Source of the DNA: Candidatus Latescibacterota bacterium | GTDB taxonomy: Bacteria > Latescibacterota > UBA2968 > UBA8231 | NCBI GenBank assembly: GCA_022825185.1 | Contig: JAJDYK010000230.1 | Location: 1-34,518, forward strand | Direction of reading: 5' to 3' | DNA: 34,518 nucleotides | Shown here: positions 9,387 through 16,677 of the stretch, one piece after another | Numbering within the stretch: the stretch's first letter is position 1 | How the letters are laid out: every line of letters starts with the position of its first letter | Notes under the pieces: model-generated | Told to the model about the DNA's origin: nothing | What the model saw: the letters and a program-made list of their open reading frames with translations, nothing else | Database searches by the model: none | Program-made: the position numbers and the translations under genes

Positions 9387-10136
9387 ATGCGTCGACACAT
9401 ACTCGCTGGCCTAGCGGGCTGCTGCGTCCTCTCTCTCTACACTGCCTCTGCCCAAGATGCGCCGCCGGCTGGAGGCGAGCGTGAAGCCCCCCCCTACATC
9501 GTCATCGAAGACTTTGCCTCCACGCCCCTAGACAGCCTGCCTCGCGGCTGGCGCTGGCGCGGCAAGGACGACGACAAACCCAAGCTCTACGCCGTTCGCG
9601 AGGCCAACGACCGCCGCTACTTAGCTGCCCAAGACACCGGCCACTCGGTCGTCCTCATGAAGCGATTCCACTGGGATCCCCGGCAATATCCAATTATGAC
9701 TTGGTGCTGGCGCACCGACTCCCTGCCGCCGGGGGGCGACGAACGCTATACCGAGACAAACGACAGCGCCGCCGGGGTACACGTCATTTTTTCGCGCAAC
9801 CTCCTCGGCATCCCGCGACAGATCAAATACGTGTGGAGCACGACCTTGGCCCCGGGTACCGTCTCCCGCCGCAAAGGCATTGCCCGGCCTTGGTTTGTCG
9901 TGCTCCAAAGCGGGCCAGAGAAGTTGGGGCAATGGCTCCAAGAGTGGGTCGATCTGGAAAAAGATCACGAGCGCATCTTGTCGTCCAACTTACCGAAAAA
10001 AACCATTGGCATCGCGTTGCTCACCGATGCCAATTCGACTCAGGGGTACGCCGCAGCCGCCTACGCTGACTTCCGGGTCTGGCCGCGGGCGGCACTGGCG
10101 CACATCCCCAACTACTGCGTCGGCCTCCCCCCATGA
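9387..10136 (+). CDS. DUF3047 family exported protein
   Basis: This 249-residue protein has a cleavable signal peptide (about 1-22, ending TASAQ). The mature part matches the DUF3047 pattern: IEDFASTPLDSLPRGWRWRGKDD, then YLAAQDTGHS, PIMTWCWRTDSLPPGGDER, and later LTDANSTQGYAAAAYADFRVW. The family has a jelly-roll-like beta-sandwich look and no assigned biochemical role. It is exported, probably to the periplasm or outer surface. A GAGAGG ribosome binding site precedes the ATG. It lies 18 bases after the flippase-like gene and overlaps the glycosyltransferase start (ATGA at 10133), so it belongs to the same envelope operon and may bind or process its glycan or lipid product. Confidence 0.85.
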   Translation: MRRHILAGLAGCCVLSLYTASAQDAPPAGGEREAPPYIVIEDFASTPLDSLPRGWRWRGKDDDKPKLYAVREANDRRYLAAQDTGHSVVLMKRFHWDPRQYPIMTWCWRTDSLPPGGDERYTETNDSAAGVHVIFSRNLLGIPRQIKYVWSTTLAPGTVSRRKGIARPWFVVLQSGPEKLGQWLQEWVDLEKDHERILSSNLPKKTIGIALLTDANSTQGYAAAAYADFRVWPRAALAHIPNYCVGLPP

Positions 10137-11284
10137 GGATCTGCATCGACGCTCGCTCTCTGCGCGACGTGCCCACCAGCCTCGGCCGCTACGCCGCCGA
10201 CCTCGTCAGCCACATCGCCAAGCTAGACCGCGCAAACGAGTACATCGTCGTCCGCCGGCCGTCGCGCCACGGCCCCATCGCCGATCAGGCCAATTTCAGG
10301 GAGATTTTCTCACCGCACGACATCTCCTCGCCACAGAACATCCTCGCCGGTGCCCGGGTCATCAACGGGCTCGACGCCGATGTGTATCACTCCCTATACC
10401 ACTTTCTCCCCATCGGCGTGCGCGCCCGGCGCGTCGTCATTACCCTACACGACCTGATCTGGATAGATCACTCTCACCTCTCCGACGGACGACGCTGGCG
10501 ACGCTGGGTTAAAGGGTCCCTAGGCAGTTTCGGCATCCGCCGAGCCATCGCCGCAGCAGACCACATCGTCGCCGTCTCGGAAAGCACGCGCCAAGCTGCG
10601 CTCGATCACGGCGTCCCCGCCGACAAAGTAACTGCCGTCCTCCACGGCGTGGCTCCCGCTTGGCACTCGGATAATGCGGAACCGGCCCAGTTTGACTTGG
10701 GTAGCTCGACCATCCAAGACCAAGCGCAGGAGGATATTCTCGACGGTCTTGCCGAACGGCCTTTTGCGTTTGGCCTAGGCAACAGCTTGCCGTACAAAAA
10801 CTTGCCTCGGCTGGTGCGCGCCTTTGCCCAAGTCGCCCCGGACCATCCCGATCTCGCCCTCGTGTTCGCCGGCCGCGGCGAAGGCAATCCCGCGCTCGTG
10901 CAACTGGCGCATCAACTCGGTCTAAACGACCGAGTCCTCCTCGCCGGCCAGCTCAGCGACGAGCAAATCCGCGCCTGCTTTGCCCACGCGCTCTTTTTCG
11001 CATTTCCATCGCTGATAGAAGGATTCGGGCTGCCCGTGCTCGAAGCAATGGCCAGCGGCTGTCCGGTGCTCACGTCAAACTGTTCGTCACTGGCCGAAGT
11101 CGCCGGAGAAGACGCGGTGCTCGTCGACCCGCTCGACGTCGCGTCCATCGCCGCTGGAATGCAGAGCCTGCTGACCGACTCCGCGCTTCGCCAACGGCTA
11201 TCGCACCAAGGACGCCAACGGGCTGCTGCCTTCACGTGGGAAGACGCGGCCCAGCAGACTATTCAGTTGTATAAGCAGTTATAA
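10133..11284 (+). CDS. Glycosyltransferase family 4 (GT-B fold)
   Basis: The 383-residue protein has both GT-B domains. The N-terminal domain starts MRICIDARSLRD with GRYAADLV and holds the HDLIWIDH segment (106-113). The C-terminal donor domain has GLGNSLPYKNLPRLV (about 214-228) and the EX7E pair Glu296/Glu304 in EGFGLPVLEAMASG, followed by SSLAEVAGEDAVLVDP. These retaining enzymes move a sugar from a nucleotide donor to a lipid or glycan acceptor at the cytoplasmic face of the membrane. The start ATG overlaps the stop of the DUF3047 gene, with no obvious ribosome binding site, so translation is probably coupled. It is the last gene of the envelope operon. Confidence 0.93.
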   Translation: MRICIDARSLRDVPTSLGRYAADLVSHIAKLDRANEYIVVRRPSRHGPIADQANFREIFSPHDISSPQNILAGARVINGLDADVYHSLYHFLPIGVRARRVVITLHDLIWIDHSHLSDGRRWRRWVKGSLGSFGIRRAIAAADHIVAVSESTRQAALDHGVPADKVTAVLHGVAPAWHSDNAEPAQFDLGSSTIQDQAQEDILDGLAERPFAFGLGNSLPYKNLPRLVRAFAQVAPDHPDLALVFAGRGEGNPALVQLAHQLGLNDRVLLAGQLSDEQIRACFAHALFFAFPSLIEGFGLPVLEAMASGCPVLTSNCSSLAEVAGEDAVLVDPLDVASIAAGMQSLLTDSALRQRLSHQGRQRAAAFTWEDAAQQTIQLYKQL

Positions 11285-11296
11285 ACCGTAACTGTT

Positions 11297-11329
11297 CGCC
11301 GTAGCATCAGCATCATTAGATGCTAGGCG
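11297..11329. terminator. Hairpin between convergent genes, spanning the Gfo/Idh stop codon
   Basis: CGCC-(G)-TAGCATC (11297-11308) pairs with GATGCTAGGCG (11319-11329), leaving a ten-base loop and one bulged G. The TAA stop of the minus-strand oxidoreductase (11316-11318) lies in the loop. It is placed where both the envelope operon and the minus operon end and could act as a bidirectional terminator, although neither side has a T-run. Confidence 0.5.
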
Positions 11330-12347
11330 GAGAGCCCATGGGATGCGGGCCGTTAGTCAGAGCGTTTCGGCGGGCGTGGTCGTACACCGCATCCTGTATT
11401 TCGAGGATACGCACAGCTTGGTCGATATTGGGGGTAAAAGAGCGTCCATCTGCCAAAGCGGTCAGGGCTTGATCGACAATGGTCGTCATGCGCTCGCCGT
11501 GCGACAAATCCTCACTGAATTGCACACCTTCGGTAGTATGGACTTCAATGAGCGGCTCACCCTCTTTTCCGTACTGCTGGAACACCATGGCGCGGGTGCC
11601 GATAAAACGGAAGAAATGGTCGCCGCTGCGCACCCCTGACGGATAGGCGTAGCCGCTTTCGATAACGCCGGTCACACCTTCATCCGTGCGCAGCATTCCC
11701 AAACCAATATCCTCCACTATACGACCGTGGGTGGCATTGGACATGATGGCACCGACCACGTGTACCGTCTGCTCGCCGACGAATTGCAGAAAGGTGTCAA
11801 TGCCGTGGGCCGCCTCTACGGCCCAACTGCCGCCACCGGAAATGGCCGGATAGTTGTGCCAAGCCGAGGGCGTCGGGTCGTAGCGCGAGGGCGGGCCGTT
11901 ATTGAGGCGGCAACTGTACTGGACCAAATCGCCCAGCGTACCGTCAGCTAACAGACGCTCCACCGTGGCGACGATGCGGCTGGCGCGGTTGGGCAGCGTG
12001 AGGGCGCTGAAGACCCCGTGTTTGGCCGAAACTTCGGCCGCGGGGCGAAGCCGAGCAGCACAATCGGCAAAGGGTTTGTCGAGCAGGTAGGGAATGCGCC
12101 GATCAACGCAGGCCTGCACGTGATCCGGCATTTCAATGTGCTTGCCAGCGACTAAGGCGGCGGCGGGCGGCGCGGCGTCGAGGCACTCGCCCGCGGTGGC
12201 AAAGCCCGGACATTGAAAAATCTCTACAAGTTGTTGGCGCGGGCCTTCTTCCCCGTCCATGACCCCGATTATATCGTGCCCCAAGGCGCGGATGGTCTGG
12301 CCGATACCGCGACCGTGGTGGCTGTACGACAGGATGACTAGGCGCAT
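11316..12347 (-). CDS. Gfo/Idh/MocA-family oxidoreductase
   Basis: The protein has 343 residues. An N-terminal nucleotide-binding region (LVILSYSHHGRGIGQTIRALG) precedes a DKP motif at 90-92 (PYLLDKPFAD), which replaces the more usual EKP. The C-terminal domain is typical of sugar and polyol dehydrogenases, with ISGGGSWAVEAAHGIDTFLQ supplying the acidic/His substrate-site region. The cofactor is presumably NAD(P). It is the last gene of a three-gene minus operon: its ATG overlaps the end of the acetyltransferase gene by ten bases. The substrate is unknown; with a cupin and a GNAT enzyme upstream, a modified-sugar pathway is possible. Similarity to the other Gfo/Idh gene at 1453 is limited. 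Confidence 0.92.
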   Translation of the reverse strand: MRLVILSYSHHGRGIGQTIRALGHDIIGVMDGEEGPRQQLVEIFQCPGFATAGECLDAAPPAAALVAGKHIEMPDHVQACVDRRIPYLLDKPFADCAARLRPAAEVSAKHGVFSALTLPNRASRIVATVERLLADGTLGDLVQYSCRLNNGPPSRYDPTPSAWHNYPAISGGGSWAVEAAHGIDTFLQFVGEQTVHVVGAIMSNATHGRIVEDIGLGMLRTDEGVTGVIESGYAYPSGVRSGDHFFRFIGTRAMVFQQYGKEGEPLIEVHTTEGVQFSEDLSHGERMTTIVDQALTALADGRSFTPNIDQAVRILEIQDAVYDHARRNALTNGPHPMGSPPSI

Positions 12348-12937
12348 AGGTCGGTATCCTCGCTGGAATTAGTACTCGCCGCCCACTCGGTTTTGACGAT
12401 GCACATATCGCAGATAGAGCGCGCCTTGCCGCCGGGCGGCTGGGCGATGTGAGCTACGACGCGAAAGCCCACTTTGGCAAACGCGGCGCGGCTGCGGGGA
12501 TTGTAATCGGCAATGTCGCAGGCGAAGATAAAATCGGCCTTCTCCTCGGCAAAACCGAAATCGACCAACGCGCGGATTATTTCAGTCCCCAAGCCCTTGT
12601 TCCAGTACTGCTTCTCGCCAATGGACAGGTCAATGCGGCGGCAGTCACTGCCGGGGTGGGCCTCGATAATCCGCGACAGATTCATCACCTGCAACCAAGC
12701 CTCGGCGATGGGCTGGCCGTCGAGTTCAGCGATGAAGCAGAAGGCGGCTTGCGAGATGCCGCCATAAATGCGCTTGATCTCGTCGAGCGTATAGGCTGTC
12801 ACATCCGCGCCATCGGCGTAATACAACACCTCGGGATCTTGGTTCCAGCGCAGCAAGGTGTCCCAATCGGCGTCGGTCATGGGACGCAGGTGCAGGCGAG
12901 GCGTGTGCAGGTGGACGGTGTGGCTTTTGATGAACAT
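12338..12937 (-). CDS. GNAT-family N-acetyltransferase (RimJ/AAC(6')-like fold)
   Basis: The 199-residue product is a single GNAT domain. It opens with TPRLHLRPMTDADWDTLLRW. The acetyl-CoA loop NKGLGT is at 113-118, followed by EIIRALVDFGF, and the C-terminal end of the fold is NPRSRAAFAKVGF. It should transfer an acetyl group from acetyl-CoA to an amine. Resemblance to aminoglycoside 6'-acetyltransferases is only at fold level and does not show resistance. I chose the ATG at 12937: the frame remains open to 13150, but the extra 71 residues are arginine-rich, non-family sequence lying inside the cupin gene. It starts 11 bases after the cupin stop and overlaps the oxidoreductase start. Confidence 0.87.
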   Translation of the reverse strand: MFIKSHTVHLHTPRLHLRPMTDADWDTLLRWNQDPEVLYYADGADVTAYTLDEIKRIYGGISQAAFCFIAELDGQPIAEAWLQVMNLSRIIEAHPGSDCRRIDLSIGEKQYWNKGLGTEIIRALVDFGFAEEKADFIFACDIADYNPRSRAAFAKVGFRVVAHIAQPPGGKARSICDMCIVKTEWAASTNSSEDTDLCA

Positions 12938-12948
12938 AGGTACGCCGT

Positions 12949-13344
12949 CTAATCGGACGCAGTCGCCAGCCACACCCCCTCGACCGGGTAGGCTTCGTCC
13001 TCGCCGGGCCACGGAGGCATGGTAACGGCAATCGCGACGAGCGGTTCGTCGCCCAAGGCGCGGAACTGAAAGTGGGTGCCCAGCGGAATGGTCAGGCAGA
13101 CGCCCGGCTCGACTGTCACGACTTCCTCGCGGTCGTCCTGCCGCCGCCACATCTGGCCGCGACCGGCGAGAAAAAACCAGATCTCTTCGACCGTGCGGTG
13201 AACAACGGCTTTCGACGTCTGCCCAGGTTGGAGTTCAAAATGCGCCATGCCGCCGCCTTGCAGGCCCAATAGAATGCGCACATCCGAGCCATCGGGGGCA
13301 GTCACGTCAGGAGTAGCGGGCAGTTTTTGCGTGTCGAATTCCAA
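12949..13344 (-). CDS. Cupin-domain protein
   Basis: The 131-residue protein is a single cupin beta-barrel. The first motif has His49 and Glu53/Glu54 in VVHRTVEEIWFFLAGRG, and the second is IPLGTHFQFRALG with His91. These are the usual metal ligands. Small cupins of this type act as metal-dependent isomerases, oxygenases or binding proteins, and the substrate is not evident. The start is TTG at 13344, preceded by GAGGAG nine bases upstream; no ATG gives a complete cupin. It is the first gene of the minus operon with the GNAT enzyme and Gfo/Idh oxidoreductase. Its promoter must lie in the 182-base divergent gap that carries a 14-base palindrome. Confidence 0.88.
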   Translation of the reverse strand: MEFDTQKLPATPDVTAPDGSDVRILLGLQGGGMAHFELQPGQTSKAVVHRTVEEIWFFLAGRGQMWRRQDDREEVVTVEPGVCLTIPLGTHFQFRALGDEPLVAIAVTMPPWPGEDEAYPVEGVWLATASD

Positions 13345-13431
13345 GGTCGGATTCTCCTCGATGGTTCATCTTGTTCGGACGACGGGGGCGCGTCCGGATT
13401 TTTCCCAGAATTCCCAAGAATTTTACTTTTT

Positions 13432-13445
13432 TCTGTCTTGACAGA
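13432..13445. promoter_or_regulatory. 14-base palindrome in divergent intergenic region (possible operator)
   Basis: TCTGTC-TT-GACAGA is a perfect 6+2+6 inverted repeat. It lies in the AT-rich gap between the divergent cupin operon and the small membrane protein gene. It contains a consensus TTGACA -35 hexamer on the plus strand, but the nearest TATAAA (13467) is 23 bases away, too far for an ordinary promoter. Its role as a repressor site is inferred. Confidence 0.3.
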
Positions 13446-13526
13446 GCTATCATTTTCGATTCCGTTTATAAACACCCTGAACTTAGGGAGAGGAGTCGAT
13501 GACGTGGGATTTGCAAGGAGATTGTC

Positions 13527-13742
13527 ATGATTGATTTAGGCACTGGGATTACCTTAGCCGGAATAGCTGCTGTTCTGGCTTTTTTGTGGAAACTTACTAA
13601 GGATATTTCGGGCGTTGAGTTGCGTTTAAGCGAAAAAATAACGGCAGTAGATAGGCGCGTATCAAGTTTGGCAGAGCGCGTAGCCCACATAGAAGGATTG
13701 CTGGAAGGAACCCGAACTAAAGCGAGTGACATAGATAACTAG
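13527..13742 (+). CDS. Small membrane-anchored coiled-coil protein
   Basis: The product has 71 residues: one N-terminal membrane helix (about 5-23, ITLAGIAAVLAFLWKL) followed by a charged amphipathic helix (about 29-62, with Leu/Val/Ile heptads such as LRLSEKITAVDRRVSSL). This looks like a DUF-type membrane-anchored coiled coil. A good AAGGAGA ribosome binding site precedes the ATG, which supports a real gene. The MBL-fold gene starts 33 bases downstream and may be cotranscribed. Function is unknown. Coiled-coil oligomerisation at the inner face of the membrane is the only structural inference I would make. Confidence 0.75.
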   Translation: MIDLGTGITLAGIAAVLAFLWKLTKDISGVELRLSEKITAVDRRVSSLAERVAHIEGLLEGTRTKASDIDN

Positions 13743-13775
13743 GACGGTCGGCGGCCACGTGTTGGAGACGATCCC

Positions 13776-14639
13776 ATGCCAAAGCTAAACATTGTCGGTG
13801 CCGGTACGCCCACCCCCACTCGCGACCGCTGGGGCACCTGTTTCATCCTCGAAATCTGCGACCAGCGGCTGATGATCGACTGCGGCCCTGCATCGACCTT
13901 TAAGATGCACCGCCTGGGCATCCCCTGCACCTCGGTACACAACCTGTTTTTCACCCACCTGCACTCCGACCACATCTCCGATTATCTCTGCTTCCTGATG
14001 ACGCGCTTCGACCAGTGCATCGGCACCGAGCCAGACCTGCGCGTCTATGGACCACCCCCAATCAAGCGCATCACCGACGGCATCTGGAGTCCCAATGGCC
14101 TCTTCTGGTACGACGTGATCGCCCGCACCAATCATCCCATGAGCGTCCACGCCTACCAGATGCGCGGCGGCGTGGGCGATTCCAGACCGGAACCAGTAGT
14201 CCACGCAGTTGAATATACCGAGGGCCAAGTAGCCGCCGGAAAAGGCTGGACCTGCTACGCGCGCGAGGTCAAGCACGCCCAGCCCTACATCGAATGCTAC
14301 GGCTTCCGCTTCGAGACCGAAGAAGGCGTCGTCGCCTTCAGCGGCGATACCGCGCCGATTGAGTCCGTAGTCGAGCTAGCCCGGGATGCAGACCTGTTCG
14401 TGATGGAGGCCGTGCATCGGGAGGAGAAAATCCAAACCTTCCCCAGCGTCATCTCCGAAACCGGCACCCTAAATGCCGGGCGCATGGCCGCTGAGGCCGG
14501 TGCCAAGCGCTTGGTCATCAACCACCAGTCACCGACCCTCGACCCCGCAGAAGAAACCACCCAAGGCATCGCCGAGGTAAAAAGCGTCTTCGACGGGCCG
14601 ATGTACTGGGCGCGGGACATGATGGAAGTCGTCTGGTGA
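13776..14639 (+). CDS. MBL-fold metal-dependent hydrolase (RNase Z-like)
   Basis: This 287-residue metallo-beta-lactamase-fold protein has every expected metal ligand: HLHSDH at 61-66 (His61, His63, Asp65, His66), His167 in EVKHAQPY, Asp191 in FSGDTAP and His250 in INHQSP. The arrangement resembles the ribonuclease Z/arylsulfatase-like subgroup of the superfamily. There is no signal peptide, so it is cytoplasmic. The substrate could be a phosphodiester, sulfate ester or lactone. The ATG has GGAG nine bases upstream. It precedes a hydroxyacid dehydrogenase by 13 bases, consistent with a short catabolic operon. Confidence 0.92.
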   Translation: MPKLNIVGAGTPTPTRDRWGTCFILEICDQRLMIDCGPASTFKMHRLGIPCTSVHNLFFTHLHSDHISDYLCFLMTRFDQCIGTEPDLRVYGPPPIKRITDGIWSPNGLFWYDVIARTNHPMSVHAYQMRGGVGDSRPEPVVHAVEYTEGQVAAGKGWTCYAREVKHAQPYIECYGFRFETEEGVVAFSGDTAPIESVVELARDADLFVMEAVHREEKIQTFPSVISETGTLNAGRMAAEAGAKRLVINHQSPTLDPAEETTQGIAEVKSVFDGPMYWARDMMEVVW

Positions 14640-14652
14640 TCGGCTCAGAGTC

Positions 14653-15702
14653 ATGGCGTCCTTCCGCTTCGTCCGCCTCAATGCCACCCTGTACCCAGCC
14701 AACGAGCTGGAGCAATCGCTGTACGCCAAGTTCGGCATTGAACCTGAATACGTTGAGGAAGAAGACCCGCAGGAACTCATTCGCCGGCTAGCTAACTGCG
14801 ACGCCGTCGCCGTCGTCTCGACCGGCTTGCCCGCGACCGTAGTCGCATCGCTGGATCGCTGTTGCCTTATCTCTCGCCTCGGCAACGGCACCGACAAGAT
14901 CGCTGTAGCAAAGGCCACAGAATGCGGTATCATCGTCTCCAATGCCCCCTTCTTCTGCGCCGAGGAAATGACCGACCACATCATGGCCATGCTGCTGGCC
15001 CTGGCCCGCCAATTGCCGAGGATGGAGCAGTTCATGCGCGCCGGCCGCTTCCGCCAAGCCCGCGCCGAGTCCACCCAGTTGCAACGGCTGTCCACCTGTG
15101 CGCTGGGCATCGTCGGCTTTGGAGCCACCGGCGAGATGGTCGCCCGCCGCGCCAGAGCCTTTGGCCTCCGAGTCTTGGCCACGCGCAGAAACCTGCAGGC
15201 ACCCTTACCGTCAGATTTGGACATCGAAATGGTGGACTTAGAAACGCTACTGGCTGAGTCCGACTTCGTCTCCTTGCAGGTGCCGCTGAACGCGGACACC
15301 TACCACATGTTCGACGAGACGCTGTTGCGCAAAATGAAGCCGGGATCCTACCTAATCAATACGTCCCGAGGTGCCTTGGTAGATGAAGATGCGCTGGTGC
15401 GAGTCCTGCGAGAAGGGCCGCTGGCCGGCGCAGCGCTGGACACCTACGAGTGGCTCAACGTGTTCACGGACGAGGATCAGACCTTGCAGCATCCCCTCAT
15501 GGCGCTGGACAACGTCCTGATGACGTCCCACGTTTCCGCCCACTCAGTGCAGTCCGGCGAAGACGTGGCTCGCACTGGCGTCTGCAATCTGGCCTCCGTC
15601 CTCAAGGGCCACTGGCCAGCGCCGGAAAACATCGTCAACCGAGGTGTGGTGCCGAAGTACCCGCTAAAACCGCACGATGCGGAACTGTACGCAAGCGCGT
15701 AA
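14653..15702 (+). CDS. D-isomer-specific 2-hydroxyacid dehydrogenase
   Basis: The protein has 349 residues, in the usual range for the family. The NAD-binding motif is GFGATG (Gly155, Gly157, Gly160). The catalytic residues are all recognisable: Arg239 in INTSRGALVDE, Glu266 in LDTYEWLN and His293 in TSHVSAHS. It should interconvert a 2-ketoacid and a D-2-hydroxyacid with NAD(H), as phosphoglycerate, glycerate or hydroxypyruvate dehydrogenases do; which of these is not decidable. It starts 13 bases after the MBL hydrolase and is followed 32 bases later by the phosphodiesterase, so the three are probably one transcript. No ACT regulatory domain is present. Confidence 0.93.
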   Translation: MASFRFVRLNATLYPANELEQSLYAKFGIEPEYVEEEDPQELIRRLANCDAVAVVSTGLPATVVASLDRCCLISRLGNGTDKIAVAKATECGIIVSNAPFFCAEEMTDHIMAMLLALARQLPRMEQFMRAGRFRQARAESTQLQRLSTCALGIVGFGATGEMVARRARAFGLRVLATRRNLQAPLPSDLDIEMVDLETLLAESDFVSLQVPLNADTYHMFDETLLRKMKPGSYLINTSRGALVDEDALVRVLREGPLAGAALDTYEWLNVFTDEDQTLQHPLMALDNVLMTSHVSAHSVQSGEDVARTGVCNLASVLKGHWPAPENIVNRGVVPKYPLKPHDAELYASA

Positions 15703-15734
15703 TCGCATCAGTGCCCCCCAAAGAAAGGAATCCC

Positions 15735-16526
15735 ATGCCTCCACAACGCGTCATCCTCTTCGTCCTCGACGGACTACGGCCCGACGGCTTGCAACAGGCC
15801 TCCACCCCCCACGTCGATCGCTTGATCAGCCAAGGTGCCTGCACCTATACAGCCCGCACCGTAATGCCCTCATCTACCTTGCCCTGCCACACCTCCATGT
15901 TCCGCGGCGTGCCCCCACAACGGCACGGCATCCTCACCAACACTTGGGTGCCCCAAGTAAGACCCATACCCAGCCTCGTCGACGTGCTACATCGAGCTGG
16001 CAAACGCACAGCCTTCTTCTACAATTGGGAGCAACTGCGCGATCTGGCCGATCCAGGCTCGCTGGACCGCTCGTACTACATGAACAATTGCCACGAGCCA
16101 AACGGCGATTTGGAATTGGCCAGCTTGGCCGCGGCGACCCTGCGGGAATGGACGCCCGATTTTGCCTTCGTCTATCTAGGCGGCACCGATATAGCCGGCC
16201 ACGACCACGGCTGGATGTCGGACGAATATCTGGCCACTATTGGACGGGCCGATGCAGCCATTGGCGCGGTGCTGGAGGCAGTCAACCAAGAAGAAACCGT
16301 GGCCATCGTCACCAGCGACCACGGAGGACACGAGCGCACCCACGGCACGGAAATGGACGAGGACATGACCATTCCGTGGGTAATCTCCGGTCCTGCGGTA
16401 TCCCCCGGACGGAGCTTGCAGGAGCCGGTGAGCATCATCGACAACCCTACTACTATTGCCACTTTGCTCGAAGTGGCACCAGCGGAGGATTGGGCCGGAC
16501 AAGTGGTGCGGGAAGCCCTCGCCTAG
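15735..16526 (+). CDS. Alkaline phosphatase superfamily nucleotide pyrophosphatase/phosphodiesterase-type enzyme
   Basis: The 263-residue protein has the two-metal site of the NPP branch: Asp12 in FVLDGLRPDG, nucleophile Thr48 in PSSTLPCHTSM, Asp152 and His156 in TDIAGHDHGW, Asp195 and His196 in TSDHGG, and His203. It should hydrolyse phosphodiester or phosphonate ester bonds. No signal peptide is seen, so it is probably cytoplasmic, which is less common for this family. I chose ATG 15735, eight bases after AAAGG. The frame is open back to 15450, but that part lies within the dehydrogenase gene and has no family similarity. It is short for an NPP enzyme, close to a minimal core. Confidence 0.9.
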   Translation: MPPQRVILFVLDGLRPDGLQQASTPHVDRLISQGACTYTARTVMPSSTLPCHTSMFRGVPPQRHGILTNTWVPQVRPIPSLVDVLHRAGKRTAFFYNWEQLRDLADPGSLDRSYYMNNCHEPNGDLELASLAAATLREWTPDFAFVYLGGTDIAGHDHGWMSDEYLATIGRADAAIGAVLEAVNQEETVAIVTSDHGGHERTHGTEMDEDMTIPWVISGPAVSPGRSLQEPVSIIDNPTTIATLLEVAPAEDWAGQVVREALA

Positions 16527-16530
16527 CGAA

Positions 16531-16585
16531 CTCGTTTTCTCCGATAATCTAAGTATCCACTACTTAGCAACTACGAGCAAACGAG
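16531..16585. other. Nested inverted repeats downstream of the phosphodiesterase gene
   Basis: CTAAGTA (16549-16555) and TACTTAG (16561-16567) form a perfect seven-base stem with a five-base loop. They lie inside a second pair, CTCGTTT (16531-16537) and AAACGAG (16579-16585). The nesting suggests a folded RNA or a transcript end. It sits in the 151-base gap before the substrate-binding-protein gene. Confidence 0.35.
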
Positions 16586-16593
16586 CTTGACCA

Positions 16594-16622
16594 CGGCACA
16601 ACAAAGTCCCTTTATTGTGCCG
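16594..16622 (+). terminator. Compact hairpin before the substrate-binding-protein gene
   Basis: CGGCACAA (16594-16601) pairs with TTGTGCCG (16615-16622). An inner AAAG/CTTT pairing closes a three-base TCC loop, with one C-A mismatch between the two stems. It is a strong stem without a following T-run. It could end the upstream transcript or act in the leader of the gene at 16678. Confidence 0.4.
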
Positions 16623-16677
16623 TACATCCCGACCACATGCTGGCCCCCTCCAGCAGAAAGAAGCTAGCGGTAACTGT

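Noticed and set aside
12338..12937. Aminoglycoside resistance gene
   Set aside because: Only fold-level resemblance to AAC(6') enzymes; no resistance context or mobile element nearby.
12938..13150. 71-residue extension of the acetyltransferase
   Set aside because: Arginine-rich sequence antiphase to the cupin gene; the family domain starts at 12937.
14529..15299. 256-residue minus-strand frame over the MBL and dehydrogenase genes
   Set aside because: Both genes on the plus strand show complete catalytic motifs; the antisense frame has low-complexity Ser/Arg composition with no fold pattern.
15450..15734. Upstream extension of the phosphodiesterase frame
   Set aside because: It overlaps the dehydrogenase gene and lacks family sequence; ATG 15735 has a ribosome binding site and begins the known fold.
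15677..16552. 291-residue alternative frame over the phosphodiesterase
   Set aside because: Arg/His/Pro-rich composition typical of a shifted frame in high-GC DNA.
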